Shown piece after piece: positions 9,656 through 19,199 of a DNA stretch of 64,000 nt. Positions within the stretch are counted from its first letter, which is position 1, and each line of letters starts with the position of its first letter. Source of the stretch: Mesorhizobium sp. (GTDB lineage Bacteria > Pseudomonadota > Alphaproteobacteria > Rhizobiales > Rhizobiaceae); the NCBI RefSeq assembly GCF_017306545.1, contig NZ_JAFKID010000022.1:1-64000 (forward strand), given 5' to 3'. The notes under the pieces are model-generated. The model saw only the letters and a program-made list of their open reading frames with translations, was not told where the DNA came from and did not search any database. Position numbers and translations under genes: made by a program.

Positions 9656-9677
9656 ACGACGTAAAAGCGCGCCGCGC

Positions 9678-9740
9678 GAATCAATTTTTCGGCGACCCAC
9701 TGGACAAGGCGAATCACCTTTGATTCTTTACTGACGATTC
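9678..9740 (+). promoter_or_regulatory. Cluster of four GANTC (CcrM methylation) sites upstream of the PleC-like gene
   Basis: GANTC occurs at 9678-9682, 9711-9715, 9722-9726 and 9736-9740, four times in 63 bases of the pepN-pleC intergenic region. The middle two form a small inverted repeat (GAATCA cctt TGATTC). In alphaproteobacteria CcrM methylates the A of GANTC at the end of replication, and promoters carrying such sites can respond to methylation state. This density is far above chance for a GC-rich genome. Confidence 0.65.
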
Positions 9741-9796
9741 GGTTGTGCGGCGTTGCCGGATCGTCAAACACAGTAAAGTCGGGGAGAAGGCCCTTG

Positions 9797-12121
9797 ATGG
9801 CGAAGGCGGACGCGTGGCGCGCGCCCGGCGGGAAGGTTTTTGAGCGTCGCGCGGCAAGGCTGCGCGGGCGCCGCCTTGCCGGCAGCACGCGGCTGATCGC
9901 GGAGCCGGCCTATCGCAAGCTGCTTTCGGCCGAACCCGCCCTGCGCAAGCTCATCCCCGCGCTGATCGTCATCTTCCTGCTGGTGGTGGCGGCGCTGCGC
10001 GTCCTGTCCATGATGAACTGGCACGACGAAACCGAGCGCAGCGCCAAGGCGCTGCTTTCGCTCGCAGCCGGCCAGCTTGCCGCCGGCACCGGGCCTTCGA
10101 CCGGCGACATGCAGACGCTTCTGGAGCGCATCGGGCGGCAGGGGGAACTGAGCAGCGGCCATGTGCTGGCCCTCACCGACGCCGGCTTCAAGGTGACTGC
10201 GGTTTCGCCGGCATCGACGCGCTGGCATGGCCGGACGCTCAACGACATCGTCTCGGGCGGGCAGCCGCTTTTCCTGTTCGGTGAACGCGCCGGCGTCATG
10301 GACGTACGGATCGACGGCAGCGACTGGTATGCGGCCATGGCACTCCGACCGGACGGCACCGGCGCGGCGGCGGCGCTGGTGCCGCAACGGGCCGTCTTCG
10401 CGGAATGGCGCCGGACCGTTTCGCTCAACGTGACGCTGTTCGTGCTGACGGCCGGCGTGCTGATCGTCATTCTCTACGCCTATTTCACCCAGGCTTCGCG
10501 CGCCCAGGCCGCCGACCGCATCTATCTCGAGGCGCATCAGCGCATCGACATGGCGCTGGTGCGCGGACGATGCGGCCTGTGGGACTGGGACATGGCGCGC
10601 GGCAAGATGTACTGGTCACGCTCCATGTATGACATGCTGGGCTACGAGCCCTGCGAGGCGATGCTGTCCTTCGGCGAGGTCGACGCCATCATCCATCCCG
10701 ACGACGGCAACCTGTTCGACCTGGCCAACCGCATCGTGGCGCGCGAGATCGACCAGATCGACCAGGTGTTCCGCATGCGCCACGCCGACGGTCAATGGGT
10801 GTGGATGCGCGCCCGCGCGCAGGTGATGGACCCGGAGGCGCCGGAAATCCAGCTGATCGGCATCGCCGTGGACGTTACCGAGCAGCGGCATCTGGCGCTG
10901 CGCTCGGAGGCCGCCGACCTGAGGCTCAGGACGGCCATCGAGAACATCAACGAATCCTTCGTGCTGTGGGACCCGGCCGGGCTGCTGGTGATGTGCAATT
11001 CGAAATACCAGCAGGACAACGGCCTCTCCGACCGCGACGTGATGCCCGGCATCGCCCGCCAGCAGGTCGAGGGCCGCATGCTCGCCTTCGCCTCGGAGCG
11101 GCGATTGGCCAATGCCAACGGGCCGAACGGCGGCGTCACCTATGAGCGCCAACTGGCCGACGGGCGCTGGCTGCAAGTCAACGAATTGCGCACGCGCGAC
11201 GGCGGCACCGTCTCGGTCGGCTCCGACATCACCCAGATCAAGCAGCACCAGGACAAGCTGGTGGACAGCGAGCGGCGGCTGATGGCGACCATCCACGACC
11301 TCAGCCTCGCCCGCAGGGCCGAAGAGGACCGCTCGCACGAACTGGTCGAGTTGAACCGCAAATACATGCGCGAGAAGGACCGCGCCGAGGCGGCGAACCG
11401 AGCCAAGTCCGAATTCCTCGCCAATATGTCGCACGAGTTGCGCACGCCGCTCAACGCCATCATCGGCTTCTCCGAACTGATGGAGCAATCGCTGTTCGGC
11501 CCGCTCGGCTCGCCGCGCTACGACGAATATGCGACCGATATCAACTCCAGCGGCAAGTACCTGCTCGGCGTCATCAACGACATCCTCGATATGTCGAAGA
11601 TCGAAGCCGGCCAGTTCTCGATGGAGCGGGAGGAAATCGACCTGTGCCCGCTGATCCGGGAGACGGTGCGGGTGGTTTCGTTGCAGGCGGCGCAGAAGGC
11701 GATCACCGTGGAAACGCGCATCGCCGACAGCATGACGCTGTTCGCCGACCGGCGCGCCGTCAAGCAGATCGTCATCAATCTTCTGTCCAACGCCGTGAAG
11801 TTCACCGGTCAGGGCGGGCGCATCACGCTTCGCGCCCGCAATGCCTCCGGCGCCATGATCCTGACCATCGAGGACAATGGCTGCGGTATTCCGAAGGAGG
11901 CGCTGGGCAAGCTCGGGCGGCCCTTCGAACAAGTGCAAAACCAGTTCTCGAAGAACCATACCGGCTCCGGCCTCGGCCTCGCCATCTCGCGCTCGCTGGC
12001 GCAACTGCATGGCGGTGCGCTCAAGATCCGTTCGACGGAAGGTGCCGGCACCATCGTCTCGGTGCGGATTCCCGTCCGGAAGAAGAGCCCCCAGGCGCGG
12101 CCCGTCAGGAAAGCGGCCTGA
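9797..12121 (+). CDS. pleC: PleC-like membrane sensor histidine kinase with PAS domains
   Basis: The ATG at 9797 is chosen because GGGGAGAAGG lies just upstream; a TTG at 9743 has no such site. The 774-residue protein has a membrane helix near 52-73, a periplasmic region to about 203, a second helix near 205-229, and PAS segments at about 255-360 and 378-480. The kinase core follows, with phospho-acceptor His near 546 in MSHELRTPLNAI, N-box NLLSNAVKF and G-boxes DNGCGIP and GSGLGLAIS. The core and the FEQVQNQFSKNHTGSGLG lid are typical of the PleC/DivJ group that controls phosphorylation of DivK. As I recall, Sinorhizobium meliloti pleC also lies between pepN and glnE, which supports the name. 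Function here is inferred, not shown. Confidence 0.72.
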   Translation: MAKADAWRAPGGKVFERRAARLRGRRLAGSTRLIAEPAYRKLLSAEPALRKLIPALIVIFLLVVAALRVLSMMNWHDETERSAKALLSLAAGQLAAGTGPSTGDMQTLLERIGRQGELSSGHVLALTDAGFKVTAVSPASTRWHGRTLNDIVSGGQPLFLFGERAGVMDVRIDGSDWYAAMALRPDGTGAAAALVPQRAVFAEWRRTVSLNVTLFVLTAGVLIVILYAYFTQASRAQAADRIYLEAHQRIDMALVRGRCGLWDWDMARGKMYWSRSMYDMLGYEPCEAMLSFGEVDAIIHPDDGNLFDLANRIVAREIDQIDQVFRMRHADGQWVWMRARAQVMDPEAPEIQLIGIAVDVTEQRHLALRSEAADLRLRTAIENINESFVLWDPAGLLVMCNSKYQQDNGLSDRDVMPGIARQQVEGRMLAFASERRLANANGPNGGVTYERQLADGRWLQVNELRTRDGGTVSVGSDITQIKQHQDKLVDSERRLMATIHDLSLARRAEEDRSHELVELNRKYMREKDRAEAANRAKSEFLANMSHELRTPLNAIIGFSELMEQSLFGPLGSPRYDEYATDINSSGKYLLGVINDILDMSKIEAGQFSMEREEIDLCPLIRETVRVVSLQAAQKAITVETRIADSMTLFADRRAVKQIVINLLSNAVKFTGQGGRITLRARNASGAMILTIEDNGCGIPKEALGKLGRPFEQVQNQFSKNHTGSGLGLAISRSLAQLHGGALKIRSTEGAGTIVSVRIPVRKKSPQARPVRKAA

Positions 12122-12184
12122 ACCGGGTAAAGCGTGTCGCGATCTTTCAGATTCGCTCCCTACGCCTTAGCTTCCTGATTTTAC

Positions 12185-12228
12185 GCATGTCTTTGTCCCG
12201 AAGCCGGGACCACTTGCGGGAGACATGC
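12185..12228. repeat. Rhizobial intergenic palindromic repeat (RIME-like)
   Basis: GCATGTCT at 12185-12192 pairs with AGACATGC at 12221-12228, and inside it TCCCG (12196-12200) pairs with CGGGA (12217-12221), interrupted like many mosaic palindromes dispersed in rhizobial genomes. It fills most of the gap between the convergent 3' ends of the kinase gene and glnE. It may end transcription from both sides, but no T-run is present. Confidence 0.6.
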
Positions 12229-12229
12229 T

Positions 12230-15181
12230 CTATTTCCGCTTCTTCAGCAGGCGTTCGAAAATGCCGCGCACCTTCGACGCCGTCTCCTTCAGATGCGCTT
12301 CAAGGACCGAAAAATCGGGAAGGTCGGTCGCGGCGAGCAACAGGTCGGCGAGGCCGGGCGGTACGTCCTTGCGGTCGAACGGCCCGGTCAGGCAGAGCCG
12401 AATCATCTGCGTCAGCGCCAGATAGAGCGCCCAGGCATCGCACAAGTCCTGCCTTGCCTGCGCATCCACGAAGGCGGGCGCCAGACGCGCCAGCGCCTCG
12501 ACCGTGTTGGCGGTGCGATCCGGGCCCTCGATCTGGCCGGTAAGACCCGCCACCTGGGCGATGAATTCCAGGTCGATCAACCCGCCGGGAACCAGCTTGA
12601 TATCCCACAGGTCGCGCGGCGGCTTCTCCTCCTCGATCAGCGCGCGCATCTCGGCCGCCTCCGCCCGGACCTTGGCGGCATCGTGCGGCAAGGCGAGGAT
12701 CGCGGCGACCTCCTCGTCCATCCCGGCGGCCAGCGCCGGCTCGCCGGCGATGGCGCGCGCCCGCGTCAGCGCCATCTGCTCCCAGGTCCAGGCCTCCTGC
12801 CGCTGATATTTGCGGAAGGCCTCGACATGGGTCGCCACCGGCCCCTTGTTGCCGGACGGGCGCAGCCGAAGGTCCAGTTCGTAGAGCACGCCTTCGGCGG
12901 TCGGCGCCGAAACGGCGGCGATGAGACGCTGGGTCAGCCGGCTGAAATAGTACGACGGCGCCAGCGGCTTGTCGCCGTCCGACTCCTCCGCGTCGGCATC
13001 GTGATCGTAAAGCAGGATGAGGTCGACGTCGGAGCCGGCGGTGAGTTCACGGCTGCCCAGCTTGCCCATGCCGAGCAGAACGATCCGGCCGCCCGGAACG
13101 CGGCCGTGGCGCGCTGAAAACTCCGCTTCCACCGCCTCCAGCGCGGCGCCGATGGTGAGGTCGGCGAGGTCGGAAAAGGCCTTGCCGGCACGGGCGGCGT
13201 CGATCGAGCCGGCGAGCAGCCGCACGCCGATGAGAAACTTCTGTTCGGAGGCGAAAATGCGCAGCCGGTCCAGCACCTCCTCGTAGGCCCGTTCGCCCTC
13301 GATGAAGGCGGCGAGCCGCGCGGCCAGATAGGCGCGGTTGGGCAGTTCGTTAAGCAGCGCCGGATCGAGCAGCCCGTCGAAGACATGCGGGCGGCGGGTG
13401 ATGATTTCCGCCAGGCGCGGGGCGGCTCCCATGATGGTCGCCAGCAACCTCAGAAGCGCCGGATTGGATTGTAGAAGGGAGAAAAGCTGGACACCGGCCG
13501 GCAGCCCGGCGAGGAATTCGTCGAAGCGCATCAGCGCCTCGTCGGCGCGGCGCGTCTTGCCGAAGGCTTCCAGCAGCGCCGGCGTCAATTCCGTCAGCCG
13601 CTCACGCGCCTCGGCCGAGCGGGTGACGCGATAGCGGCCGAAATGCCAGCTTCGGATGACGCGGCAAATGTCGCTCGGGCGCTGGAAACCCAGGCGATGC
13701 AAGGTCTGCAAGGTGTCGGGATCGTCTACGTCGCCGGTGAAAACGAGATTGCCGACGCCGGACGACAGTTCCGGCGCCGCCTCGAACAGCGCGGCATAGT
13801 GCGCTTCCACCTGCTGAAGCGATTGCCGGAACGCGCGCGAGAAGCTTTCGGCATCGGCGAAAGCGAGCATATGGGCGATGCGCTCCAGGCCTTCGTCGTC
13901 CTCGGGCAGCGTATGGGTCTGCTCGTCGGCGACCATCTGGATGGCATGTTCGACCCGACGCAGGAACCAGTATTGACTCGTCAGCGCATCGCGCGCCTCT
14001 GCCGTGATCCAGTTGCGTTTGGCCAGTTCGGCCAGCATCGTCACCGTTTCGCGGCCACGCAGTTCGGGAAAACGGCCGCCGGCGATGAGTTGCTGCGTCT
14101 GGACGAAGAACTCGATCTCGCGGATGCCGCCGCGGCCGAGCTTGACGTTGTGGCCGCGCACGGCGATCTCGCCATGCCCCTTATGCGCATGGATCTGACG
14201 CTTGATGGAATGGACGTCGGCGATCGCCGCATAGTCCATGTATTTGCGCCAGACATAGGGCTGGAGTTCCTTGAGGAAGGCAGCCCCCGCCTCGATGTCG
14301 CCGGCCACCGGGCGCGCCTTGATCATGGCCGCGCGTTCCCAGTTCTGGCCACGGCCTTCGTAATAATTCAGCGCCGCCAGAACCGGGATCGCCAGCGGCG
14401 TCGAACCGGGATCGGGACGCAGCCTGAGGTCCGTGCGGAAGACGTAGCCGTGCTCGGTGCGGTCCTGCAAGATGCGCACCAGACGCCGCGTCAGCCGCGA
14501 GAACAGCTCGGTGGCGTCGAGCGGATCGACGATCGCCGGCACCTCGGGATCGAAGAAGGAAATCAGGTCGATATCGGAGGAAAAGTTCAACTCGTGCGCG
14601 CCAAGCTTGCCCATGCCGAGCAGAATCCAGCCGGAGCCCTTCGCCGGATTTTCCGGATCGGCGAGGTTGAGCTTGCCCTGCCGATGCGCGTCGCGCAGCA
14701 GGAAATCGCTGGCGGCGCGGATGCAGGCGTCGGCGAGGCCGCTCAGCCGGCGCACGGTCAGCCTCGTGTCCGCCTCGCCGGCAAGATCGGCAAGCGCGAT
14801 GAGGAAATGCGCCTCGGTCTTGCGCTGGCGCAGGCTGGCCATCAGAGCCGCTTCTGTAAGATCTTCGGCAACACCGGAACCGGCGATTTCCGCGACGACG
14901 GCGGCGAGCCGTTCCTCGACCGTACGGTCGAACAGCGCATCCAGCATCTGCGGCCGGCGGCGCGCCAGGTCACGCAGGAAGGGCGAAAGGTCGAAAACAG
15001 CGCCGAGAAAATCGCGGGAACTCCCCCTGGCGGTCAGCAGCTTGCCGAGGCGCGCAAGGCCTTCGTCGGCGGCAGCGGCGGCAACGTCCGCCAATTCCTG
15101 CGCGGCGCGCCTCTCATCCAGCGGCACCAATTTCAGCGCCGGCTTCAGTAGCCACTCCGCCCCGCTTCCCGAATCCGCCAT
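12230..15181 (-). CDS. glnE: Bifunctional glutamine synthetase adenylyltransferase/deadenylylase
   Basis: About 983 residues, the usual length for GlnE. It adenylylates glutamine synthetase when nitrogen is plentiful and removes AMP when nitrogen is short, controlled by PII. Two nucleotidyltransferase domains are visible: the N-terminal (deadenylylation) one with FSSDIDLISFFD near residue 210, and the C-terminal (adenylylation) one with GSDVDLILLYD near 725, each with its two catalytic Asp residues. GlnD/PII-linked helical domains follow each (the last ends in ETASKVRGIFERLL). I prefer the ATG at 15181 to the GTG at 15187; both lie just after the stop of the upstream kinase gene, so glnE is probably in one transcript with that two-component system. 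Confidence 0.95.
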   Translation of the reverse strand: MADSGSGAEWLLKPALKLVPLDERRAAQELADVAAAAADEGLARLGKLLTARGSSRDFLGAVFDLSPFLRDLARRRPQMLDALFDRTVEERLAAVVAEIAGSGVAEDLTEAALMASLRQRKTEAHFLIALADLAGEADTRLTVRRLSGLADACIRAASDFLLRDAHRQGKLNLADPENPAKGSGWILLGMGKLGAHELNFSSDIDLISFFDPEVPAIVDPLDATELFSRLTRRLVRILQDRTEHGYVFRTDLRLRPDPGSTPLAIPVLAALNYYEGRGQNWERAAMIKARPVAGDIEAGAAFLKELQPYVWRKYMDYAAIADVHSIKRQIHAHKGHGEIAVRGHNVKLGRGGIREIEFFVQTQQLIAGGRFPELRGRETVTMLAELAKRNWITAEARDALTSQYWFLRRVEHAIQMVADEQTHTLPEDDEGLERIAHMLAFADAESFSRAFRQSLQQVEAHYAALFEAAPELSSGVGNLVFTGDVDDPDTLQTLHRLGFQRPSDICRVIRSWHFGRYRVTRSAEARERLTELTPALLEAFGKTRRADEALMRFDEFLAGLPAGVQLFSLLQSNPALLRLLATIMGAAPRLAEIITRRPHVFDGLLDPALLNELPNRAYLAARLAAFIEGERAYEEVLDRLRIFASEQKFLIGVRLLAGSIDAARAGKAFSDLADLTIGAALEAVEAEFSARHGRVPGGRIVLLGMGKLGSRELTAGSDVDLILLYDHDADAEESDGDKPLAPSYYFSRLTQRLIAAVSAPTAEGVLYELDLRLRPSGNKGPVATHVEAFRKYQRQEAWTWEQMALTRARAIAGEPALAAGMDEEVAAILALPHDAAKVRAEAAEMRALIEEEKPPRDLWDIKLVPGGLIDLEFIAQVAGLTGQIEGPDRTANTVEALARLAPAFVDAQARQDLCDAWALYLALTQMIRLCLTGPFDRKDVPPGLADLLLAATDLPDFSVLEAHLKETASKVRGIFERLLKKRK

Positions 15182-15193
15182 GTCCACCGTCCG

Positions 15194-16633
15194 CTATTTC
15201 GGATGATCTTCCTTATCAGGAAAATCCATCGTCACGGATAGTCCAGGATCGGCGCTGCCAAGATCGAGCCTGCCATGGTGGAATTTCATCACCGCCTTGG
15301 CAAGACTGAGGCCAAGGCCCGAACCCGGCTGCGAGCGGCTTTTTTCCAGCCGCACGAAGCGCTCGGTCACGCGCTCGCGGTCGGCGGCTTCGGGGATGCC
15401 GTGCCCGTTGTCCGTCACGGTCAGGCGAACCCGCCCGTCGCCGCGGACGAGGGTAACGCGCACGGCGGGAGCGGCGCTGGCATCCTGCGAATACTTGATG
15501 GCGTTGTCGACGATGTTGGAAAGCGCCTGCCCGATCAGTTCACGGTTGCCCTCGACCATGCAGGCCTTGTCCGCATCCGCTGCGAGCGCGACGCCGGCTT
15601 CTTCCGCCACAGGCTCGTAGAGTTCCACCACGTCGCGAACGGCGGCGGCGAGGTCCACCTTGACCATATGCTCCGAGGAGTAGCCGGCCTCCAGACGGGA
15701 GATCATCAGGATGGCGTTGAAGGTCTTGATGAGGTGGTCCGATTCGACGATCGTTCCCTCAAGGGCCGCGCGATAGTCGGCGACCTTGTGGTTGCCGGCG
15801 AGCGTCGCCTCGGCGCGGTTGCGCAGTCTGGTCAGCGGCGTCTTCAGGTCGTGGGCGATGTTGTCGGAAACCTGCTTCAGCCCTTCGTTGAGCGCGGCGA
15901 TGCGGGCGAGCATGGCGTTGAGGTTTTCCGACAGACGGTCGAACTCGTCGCCGGCGCCCGTCACCGGCAGGCGGCCGGTGAGATCGCCGCCCATGATACG
16001 GCTGCTCGCCTCCGAAACGCCGTCGATGCGCCTCAGCGCGGCGCGGCCGACGAAGAACCAGATCAACAGGCCGCCCAGCCCCATCATGCCGACCGCCAGC
16101 ATCAGGGCGCGACTGACGACGGCGCGGAAGCGCTCGGGCTCGCCAAGGTCGCGGCCGACGAGCATGATCATCTGGTTGGGCAGCCGCAGCACGACGGCTA
16201 TGGCGTTATGCCCGGTTTGCGGCGGAGCGGCCGCGCTGCGCTGCCGGTCCGCGTCATTTTCGCCATAGCGCTGGTAGGAGAACGGGCGCGTCGTCCAGCC
16301 CTCCGATCCCAGAATGCCGGGTTCGAGACTGCGCACGTTGCCGGTCAGGATTTGGCCGTTGGCATCGGCGATCAGGTAGAGGTTGGCGCCCGGCTGCCGC
16401 GAGCGCTGCTCGACGACCCGCACCAGCGTCGGCAAGCCGCCGCGCTGGTAGGCGCGCGCCAGCCCCAGAACCTCGTCGTTGATGGTTTCCTGCGTCTGCG
16501 CCGTCAGCATGCGCGCCGACAGCGAGGTCATGTAGAAGACGAGCAGGACCGCGCAAAGCGCGAACAGCAAGAGGAAGAGAGCCGAAAGCCGCGCAGCCGT
16601 CGTCTTCATGATGGCAGGCACGGAAAGCGCCAT
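15194..16633 (-). CDS. HAMP-domain sensor histidine kinase
   Basis: 479 residues. One membrane helix near 13-35 (LSALFLLLFALCAVLLVFYM) and a second near 180-200 bracket a periplasmic sensor region. A HAMP linker follows, then the phospho-acceptor in DNIAHDLKTPLTRLRNR and the ATPase with NAIKYS, DNGHGIP and GSGLGLSLAKAV. The start is uncertain: ATG 16633 lies 6 bases after the regulator stop with GAGGA too close, and the ATG at 16609 (MKTTAARLS) would begin directly at the helix. It is encoded between its response regulator and glnE, downstream of degP. This order is also found in Sinorhizobium. The signal it senses is unknown; a link to envelope stress is suggested only by the degP neighbour. 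Confidence 0.9.
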   Translation of the reverse strand: MALSVPAIMKTTAARLSALFLLLFALCAVLLVFYMTSLSARMLTAQTQETINDEVLGLARAYQRGGLPTLVRVVEQRSRQPGANLYLIADANGQILTGNVRSLEPGILGSEGWTTRPFSYQRYGENDADRQRSAAAPPQTGHNAIAVVLRLPNQMIMLVGRDLGEPERFRAVVSRALMLAVGMMGLGGLLIWFFVGRAALRRIDGVSEASSRIMGGDLTGRLPVTGAGDEFDRLSENLNAMLARIAALNEGLKQVSDNIAHDLKTPLTRLRNRAEATLAGNHKVADYRAALEGTIVESDHLIKTFNAILMISRLEAGYSSEHMVKVDLAAAVRDVVELYEPVAEEAGVALAADADKACMVEGNRELIGQALSNIVDNAIKYSQDASAAPAVRVTLVRGDGRVRLTVTDNGHGIPEAADRERVTERFVRLEKSRSQPGSGLGLSLAKAVMKFHHGRLDLGSADPGLSVTMDFPDKEDHPK

Positions 16634-16639
16634 TCCTCG

Positions 16640-17314
16640 CTAGCCGCCCTTCAGCATGTAGCCGGCGCCGCGGACGGTGTGCAGGATCGGCTTGTCGAAA
16701 CCCTTCTCGATCTTGCCGCGCAGCCTGGAGACGTGCACGTCGATGACGTTGGTCTGCGGATCGAAATGATAATCCCACACGTTCTCGAGCAGCATGGTGC
16801 GCGTCACCACCTGGCCGGCGTGGCGCATCAGATATTCGAGCAGGCGGAACTCGCGCGGCTGCAAGGTTATCTCTTGCCCGGCGCGCCGGACCGAATGGGA
16901 GAGCCGGTCCAGTTCCAGGTCGCCGACACGATAGACCGTTTCGCTTTCCTTGGCGCCGGCGCGCCGGTTCAGCACCTCGACGCGTGCCAGCAATTCCGAA
17001 AAGGCGTAGGGCTTGGTCAGGTAATCGTCGCCGCCGGCACGCAGGCCGGTGACGCGGTCGTCCACCTCGCCCAGCGCCGACAGGATCAGCACCGGGGTGG
17101 TGTTGCCGCGCGAGCGCAGCGCGGCGATGACCGACAGGCCGTCACGGCGCGGCATCATGCGATCCACCACCATGACGTCGTAATCGCCGGAATCGGCCAG
17201 CGCGAAACCCGTTTCGCCGTCGCCGGCGACATGGGCGGTATGCCCGGCCTCGGTAAAGGCCTTTTCGAGATAGTCCGCAGCCTCGCGGTCGTCTTCGATG
17301 ACCAGAATCTTCAT
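16640..17314 (-). CDS. OmpR-family response regulator
   Basis: 224 residues starting at MKILVIEDDREAAD (ATG 17314); 14 more in-frame codons upstream are not conserved-looking and are left out. The receiver domain has the acidic pair in IEDD, the phospho-acceptor Asp in VMVVDRMMP near residue 51 and the Lys in LTKPYAF near 103. The C-terminal winged helix (LDRLSHSVRRAGQEITLQPREFRLLEYL ... RGAGYML) binds DNA. It pairs with the kinase gene six bases downstream. It lies after the degP terminator, so it probably has its own promoter in the 17,315-17,379 gap. Confidence 0.93.
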   Translation of the reverse strand: MKILVIEDDREAADYLEKAFTEAGHTAHVAGDGETGFALADSGDYDVMVVDRMMPRRDGLSVIAALRSRGNTTPVLILSALGEVDDRVTGLRAGGDDYLTKPYAFSELLARVEVLNRRAGAKESETVYRVGDLELDRLSHSVRRAGQEITLQPREFRLLEYLMRHAGQVVTRTMLLENVWDYHFDPQTNVIDVHVSRLRGKIEKGFDKPILHTVRGAGYMLKGG

Positions 17315-17379
17315 GGCGCCGTTATACGCGATTTCGGCGGCTCTTGCGGCAGACATCGATCGAAACCTCGAAAAGCTTT

Positions 17380-17410
17380 GCGGCAGCGGACGATGGGAGC
17401 CCGCTGCCGC
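17380..17410 (-). terminator. Intrinsic terminator after degP
   Basis: A perfect 10-bp GC-rich stem, 17380-17389 with 17401-17410, has an 11-base loop. Read on the minus strand it is followed by AAAGCTTTTCG, a modest T-rich tail. A second, weaker CCGCGG hairpin lies at 17462-17489, nearer the degP stop. Together they separate degP from the response-regulator gene. Confidence 0.65.
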
Positions 17411-17508
17411 CGGGACCGGATGCAGTGACTGACAAATGCACCCGGCTCCTTCTTCCCCATACCGCGGCTCGGGGGTGTTGAAACCGCGGCATGGGAAAAT
17501 GATCCCGG

Positions 17509-19044
17509 TCAGCCCTTGGCCACCGGCAGCGCGACGAAACGGTTGGCATCGTCGCGCGTGATCTGGACAAGCACCGACTTGCGGCCTGCCTTGGCCGCCT
17601 CGGCCATCGCCTTGGTGATGTCGCCGGCACCGGCGACCTCCTGCGAATTCACGGCCGTGATCACGTCGCCCGCCTGGATGCCGCGATCCGCCGCATCGCT
17701 GTCGGGATCGACGTCGGTGACGACGAGCCCCTTGCCGTCTTCGGACTTGGTGACGGTGAGGCCGAGATCGGCGAGCGAATCCGGCTTGGTGGGCGCCGTG
17801 CTCTGCTGATCGTCGTTGGACGCCTGCTTGTCGGACTTCGGCAGCGTGCCGAGATCGACCTTGACCGTCTCCGATTTGCCGTTGCGCCAGACGGTGACGT
17901 CGATTGACTTACCGGGCGTGTAAGCGCCGATCAGCCGCGCGAGTTCCTTGGTAGAGGCAACGTCCTTGCCGTCCACCTGGGTGATGACGTCGCCGGGCAC
18001 GATACCCGCCTTCTTGGCCGGGCTGTCAGCCTGCGCGCTCGACACCAGCGCGCCTTTGGCCGAGGACAGGCCGAGCGATTCGGCGATATCGTCGGTGACG
18101 GGCTGGATCTCGACGCCCAGCCAGCCGCGCGCGACGGTGCCGTCCTTCATCAGATCCTGGACGACGAGCTTGGCGGTGGAGGCGGGAATGGCGAAGGCGA
18201 TGCCGACGCTTCCGCCTGAGGGCGAGAAGATGGCGGTGTTGATGCCGACCACCTGGCCGCTGAGGTTGAAGGCGGGACCGCCCGAATTGCCGCGGTTCAC
18301 GGCGGCGTCGATCTGGATGAAGTCGTCATAGGGGCCGGCGCCGATATCGCGGCCACGCGCCGAGACGATGCCGGCGGTGACGGTCCCGCCCAGGCCGAAC
18401 GGATTGCCGACCGCGACCACCCAGTCGCCGACACGGACCTTCGAATCGTCGGCAAAGTCGACATAGGTGAATTTCTGTCCCTTGCCGTCCACCTTGAGCA
18501 CGGCGAGGTCGGTGCGCGGATCGGCGCCGATCAGCTTGGCATCCAGTTCCTTGCCGTCGTTGGTGACGACGGTGAAGGCGGAGCCTTCCTCGACGACGTG
18601 ATTGTTGGTGACGACATAGCCATCTTCGGAGATGAAGAAACCGGACCCCTGGGCGACCGGCCGAGGCTTGTCATTGCGGTGGTCGCGGCGGTCGAGCCGG
18701 CGATGCCCGTCACGGTCGCCGAAGCGGAAATCCTTGAAGAAGCGCTTCAACGGATGATTGTCGGGAAGATTGTCGAAGCCGTCCGGCCCCATGGAAAAAT
18801 CCTGCCCATCGTCGGACGCCGGCTGCACCTTGGCCTTGACGCGCACGCTGACGACGGCCGGCGAGACATGCTCGACCACGTCGGCGAAGCTCGGCACCTG
18901 CGGGGCATCGACCTTGACGGCATCGGCAAGGACGGGCGCGGTGCCGGCGGTGACGGCACCGAAGCCGATCGCGCCTGCGACGGCCAGCGAGGCTACAGCC
19001 GCCAACAGGCGGTTTCGGGTGGAGGTGGATTTGGCAGGGATCAT
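17509..19044 (-). CDS. degP: DegP/HtrA-family periplasmic serine protease
   Basis: 511 residues from ATG 19044, which has AGGAAAGAG upstream. A signal peptide (about residues 1-40, ending ...APVLADA) directs it to the periplasm. The trypsin-like domain carries His in VVTNNHVV, Asp in DPRTDLAVLK and Ser in RGNSGGPAFN. Two PDZ domains follow (about 285-375 and 410-500). A His-, Arg- and Asp-rich insert (near 95-130) precedes the protease core, as in rhizobial DegP1. It degrades or refolds damaged envelope proteins. Next to it lie the ccm operon upstream and a two-component system downstream, the same order as in Sinorhizobium meliloti. Confidence 0.95.
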   Translation of the reverse strand: MIPAKSTSTRNRLLAAVASLAVAGAIGFGAVTAGTAPVLADAVKVDAPQVPSFADVVEHVSPAVVSVRVKAKVQPASDDGQDFSMGPDGFDNLPDNHPLKRFFKDFRFGDRDGHRRLDRRDHRNDKPRPVAQGSGFFISEDGYVVTNNHVVEEGSAFTVVTNDGKELDAKLIGADPRTDLAVLKVDGKGQKFTYVDFADDSKVRVGDWVVAVGNPFGLGGTVTAGIVSARGRDIGAGPYDDFIQIDAAVNRGNSGGPAFNLSGQVVGINTAIFSPSGGSVGIAFAIPASTAKLVVQDLMKDGTVARGWLGVEIQPVTDDIAESLGLSSAKGALVSSAQADSPAKKAGIVPGDVITQVDGKDVASTKELARLIGAYTPGKSIDVTVWRNGKSETVKVDLGTLPKSDKQASNDDQQSTAPTKPDSLADLGLTVTKSEDGKGLVVTDVDPDSDAADRGIQAGDVITAVNSQEVAGAGDITKAMAEAAKAGRKSVLVQITRDDANRFVALPVAKG

Positions 19045-19199
19045 CAATCTCTTTCCTCTTGGAAGGAATTTGGCAAAGGACGCATTCGAAGCATCCGATG
19101 ACCACAGAGATAGAGAGCGCCACATTACCGGGCGATGGCCGATACATGAAAAATCGGTAATGTTCGCCCGACCGGGCCGACGGCGCGGCAGCGGAGGGG

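Noticed and set aside
9711-9726. The GAATCA-cctt-TGATTC repeat as a pepN terminator
   Set aside because: The stem is only six AT-rich pairs with a poor T-run. It is better explained as part of the GANTC cluster.
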